Positions 62,223 through 64,000 of a stretch of 64,000 nucleotides of DNA are shown piece after piece. Numbering within the stretch: the first letter of the stretch is position 1; each line of letters opens with the position of its first letter. A model generated the notes under the pieces. The model ran no database searches. It was not told the origin of the DNA and saw only the letters and a list, made by a program, of their open reading frames with translations. The position numbers and the translations under genes were made by a program. Source of the DNA: CAVTPU01 sp963736695 (lineage in GTDB: Bacteria > Actinomycetota > Actinomycetes > Mycobacteriales > Micromonosporaceae); contig CAVTPU010000004.1 in NCBI GenBank assembly GCA_963736695.1, positions 620,001 through 684,000 on the forward strand. The letters are read 5' to 3'.

Positions 62223-62815
62223 ATAGGTCAGTACCTCCCGGCTTGAGTCTGCACTGCCGGGCATGGTTCGCGAAACCTGATTTCGCGGGCCCACATGATG
62301 ACGATCGTCACCCTGTCACCGGTCCTCCCGCGTTTGCTGGGTCTATGGGACTTTTCTCGTACGATCGCTCGCCGCGCGCACCGCACTCCCGCTACCTGAG
62401 TTCGCGCGACCCGTTCGGTGGGCTCCGCACTCCCGCGTGACCCACTCGATGCGCACTGCGCTCCCACGTGACCGCAGACAGCCGCAAGGCCTGGCGCGAG
62501 GCGAGACACCACGTGGCCGCACGCCATTGTGTTAGCAGACCATTGTGTTATACGTGGCGTTATGTCTGCTGACTAACCGACTAACGGAAGTGCCTGCTCA
62601 TTATCGTGGGGGTTACAGGTCGTCCCGACGACCTGTAACCCCCACGATAATGCTCGACGTGCTCATGTGCGCTGGACATATGCACATAAGTGGCGATAAC
62701 TTTCGTCCACAGTAGAGTTCGGAGCGAGGGGTGGCGCACCTGGCGAGGAGTAGCGGCACGTCGGGCGAAGGCCGGTGGCACGACGGAGCGAAGATCGTGG
62801 GCACCCGACAACCGC
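62223..62815. other. Long intergenic region with repeats
   Basis: About 590 bases without a gene. It holds a tandem 11-base repeat CCATTGTGTTA at 62524-62534 and 62540-62550, with GTTAGCAGAC / TCTGCTgacTAAC nearby as an interrupted inverted repeat, and the palindrome at 62599-62652. Around 62380-62480, degenerate copies of GCACTCCCGC-like words recur. No T-run terminators were seen. Confidence 0.55.
62599..62652. repeat. 54-bp inverted repeat, REP-like element copy B
   Basis: 26-base arms around a central CC. The inner 20 bases (CGTGGGGGTTACAGGTCGTC) correspond position for position to copy A at 40072-40113, with three differences that are each compensated in the opposite arm. TAATGC follows both copies. 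Confidence 0.85.
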
Positions 62816-63382
62816 TCAGACGGCCGGTTGCCACTGGCCGCAGCCGTGGGTGGTGAACAGCGCGTCGGAGGTGGAGATCGTCACCGTGATGCGGTGCCCG
62901 GGTGGCACCTGGCCACTGGTGATCAGATCGTGGTTCTTCGCGTGCCGCGACCACGTGCAGCCGGCCGAGTTCGAGGGCACGGTCGCCGTGTAGTCGCCGG
63001 CCGGCAGGACCGTTCCGACCTGCCACACGCCGTCACCGGGACGCACGACGGTGCCCTTGCCTCCGCCGGTCGGCGCGGAGCCGGTCGGCTTGGAGTCGCC
63101 CGGCGTGCCGGTGCGGGTCGGCGCGCCGGAGTCGTGCTTCGTCGGCGCGATTGTCGGTGTGGGCGGCGTGGATGGCGAGGCCATGGGCAGCGGGGTCTGA
63201 GTGGCGGGCGCCACGATGATCGACTCGGGCGTCGGCGGGGCCGCCTGAGCCGACACGTCAGGCGGCGGGTCTGACGTCGCACTGGCGAGCAAGAAATAGA
63301 GCGCCATCGCGATGAGTGGTGCGCTCACTCCGACGATCGTCACGAGTCGCCGAAGGCTGGACCTGGTCAAACGGATCGGCAT
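62816..63382 (-). CDS. Membrane-anchored protein with Pro/Thr linker and small extracellular domain
   Basis: About 188 residues from ATG 63382 (AAGGAGG eight bases upstream); ATG 63403 is also possible. One TM helix near the N-terminus (LVTIVGVSAPLIAMALYFLL) is followed by a long Pro/Thr/Ser linker and a compact C-terminal domain with two Cys (VLPAGDYTATVPSNSAGCTW; DALFTTHGCGQWQ). The domain begins DGVWQVGTVLPAGDYTA, a pattern seen in many actinobacterial extracellular proteins of unknown role. It diverges from the ArsR gene to the right. Confidence 0.75.
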   Translation of the reverse strand: MPIRLTRSSLRRLVTIVGVSAPLIAMALYFLLASATSDPPPDVSAQAAPPTPESIIVAPATQTPLPMASPSTPPTPTIAPTKHDSGAPTRTGTPGDSKPTGSAPTGGGKGTVVRPGDGVWQVGTVLPAGDYTATVPSNSAGCTWSRHAKNHDLITSGQVPPGHRITVTISTSDALFTTHGCGQWQPAV

Positions 63383-63601
63383 GTGTGGTGCCTCCTTCGT
63401 CATGGCCTCCTCCGCCGCCATCGTAGGACGTCACTGCCCGTTGTGGCTGCTCACCGGGGCACGAGCCCGACGGGGCGAAACGGGACTCCGGGACAGACGA
63501 ACACGGGAGGGACACGGGAGTCGACGTGAAGGTGATCAGCGCCACAAGAGATCAACCTGACCACGATCCACGCCCTTCGAAGTTGCTAAAGTCTGCAAAT
63601 C

Positions 63602-64000
63602 ATGAACCAACCCACCCCGCCCACGTTCGCCAACCCGCCGGTGAGCCAGCCGCTCTATCAGGCGAAGGCAGAGCTGTTCAAGACGTTGGGTCACCCGACC
63701 CGCATTCGCGTTCTGGAGCTGCTGTCGCACGGCGAACGACCGGTCGCCGAGATGCTGGCTGCGATCGGCGTCGAGGCGACCAACCTGTCGCAGCAGCTCG
63801 CTCTGCTGCGACGCGGTGGGTTGGTCACATCCCGGAAGGAGGGCTCCACGGTCGTCTACGCGCTGGCGAGCCCCCCGGTCGCGGAGCTTCTCGCGGTCGC
63901 TCGCCGCATCCTCTCCGAGGTTCTCTCCGGCCAGGCCGACCTGCTCGCCGACCTGCGGGCTGCGGGGTCGCTGCTGCCTCCGGCCGTCGAGTCGCCATAA
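63602..64000 (+). CDS. ArsR/SmtB-family transcriptional regulator
   Basis: A 132-residue winged-helix repressor: AKAELFKTLGHPTRIRVLEL, LLSHGERPVAEMLAAIGVEA, recognition helix NLSQQLALLRRGGLVTSRKE and wing GSTVVYAL. No Cys pair or His cluster for metal binding is visible, so the signal may not be a metal. The stop codon is the last three bases of the window, so the gene is complete. What it controls is probably to the right. Confidence 0.92.
   Translation: MNQPTPPTFANPPVSQPLYQAKAELFKTLGHPTRIRVLELLSHGERPVAEMLAAIGVEATNLSQQLALLRRGGLVTSRKEGSTVVYALASPPVAELLAVARRILSEVLSGQADLLADLRAAGSLLPPAVESP

Noticed and set aside
62599..62652. Palindromes considered as CRISPR repeats
   Set aside because: Only two copies, 22 kb apart, no spacer-repeat array and no cas genes.

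Overview
The window reads as chromosome of a high-G+C actinomycete. Most of it is very GC-rich, with frequent GTG starts, and it carries lineage markers: a WhiB protein, a DUF2630 protein, a PASTA membrane protein, the GlgC-GlgM-GlgE-GlgB alpha-glucan pathway and a SigB/SigF-type sigma system. I cannot assign a genus. No rRNA, tRNA or CRISPR array was recognised.

Layout. (1) 1-13 kb is an exopolysaccharide/O-antigen-type locus of visibly lower G+C: an end-truncated Wzy-like protein, glycosyltransferases, a TylF-type methyltransferase, a Wzx-like flippase, a UDP-sugar 2-epimerase with an RmlD-like reductase, FemAB-like and GNAT acyltransferases, a DegT-like aminotransferase and a phosphoglycosyl transferase. 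Decayed ISL3 and IS630 copies lie in it. (2) 13-17 kb holds DUF4012, an LPITG surface protein and a UDP-HexNAc 6-dehydrogenase, then DUF2630 and an MFS transporter. (3) 19-27 kb is an accessory island: a MORN/YwqK-like protein, two tandem beta-propeller-like paralogues, an ISAs1/Clp-N chimera, IS3 and IS30 remnants, a small secreted protein, a lipoprotein and the N-terminal stump of an RHS-like secreted protein. (4) 27-34 kb and 47-54.5 kb carry alpha-glucan metabolism: a GH63-type glucosidase, a debranching enzyme, two different GlgB enzymes, GlgC, GlgM and GlgE. (5) 34-38 kb is regulatory: AraC, a STAS-sigma fusion, a STAS-HATPase fusion and WhiB. (6) 38-47 kb holds RecQ, PASTA, DUF72, DksA/TraR-like, a lytic transglycosylase-like protein, Tex and a CBS protein. 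(7) 54.5-64 kb holds a CBS-BON protein, a PIG-L deacetylase, a maltose-type ABC importer with its LacI regulator, an MFS exporter, a membrane-anchored protein and an ArsR regulator.

How parts fit. The sugar importer, GlgC/GlgM/GlgE/GlgB, the debranching enzyme and the glucosidase together suggest import of malto-oligosaccharides and building and recycling of a branched alpha-glucan. The 37.8-35.2 kb genes look like one stress-response module in which both STAS domains lack the usual phospho-acceptor serine.

Two points deserve most attention. First, the fused STAS-sigma / STAS-kinase pair. Second, two palindromic elements 22 kb apart that share an architecture and differ only by compensated base-pair changes. 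Clustered single-base frameshifts in tex and in the importer genes (nine in tex, each repaired by removing one base) most likely reflect sequence error but need reads to settle.
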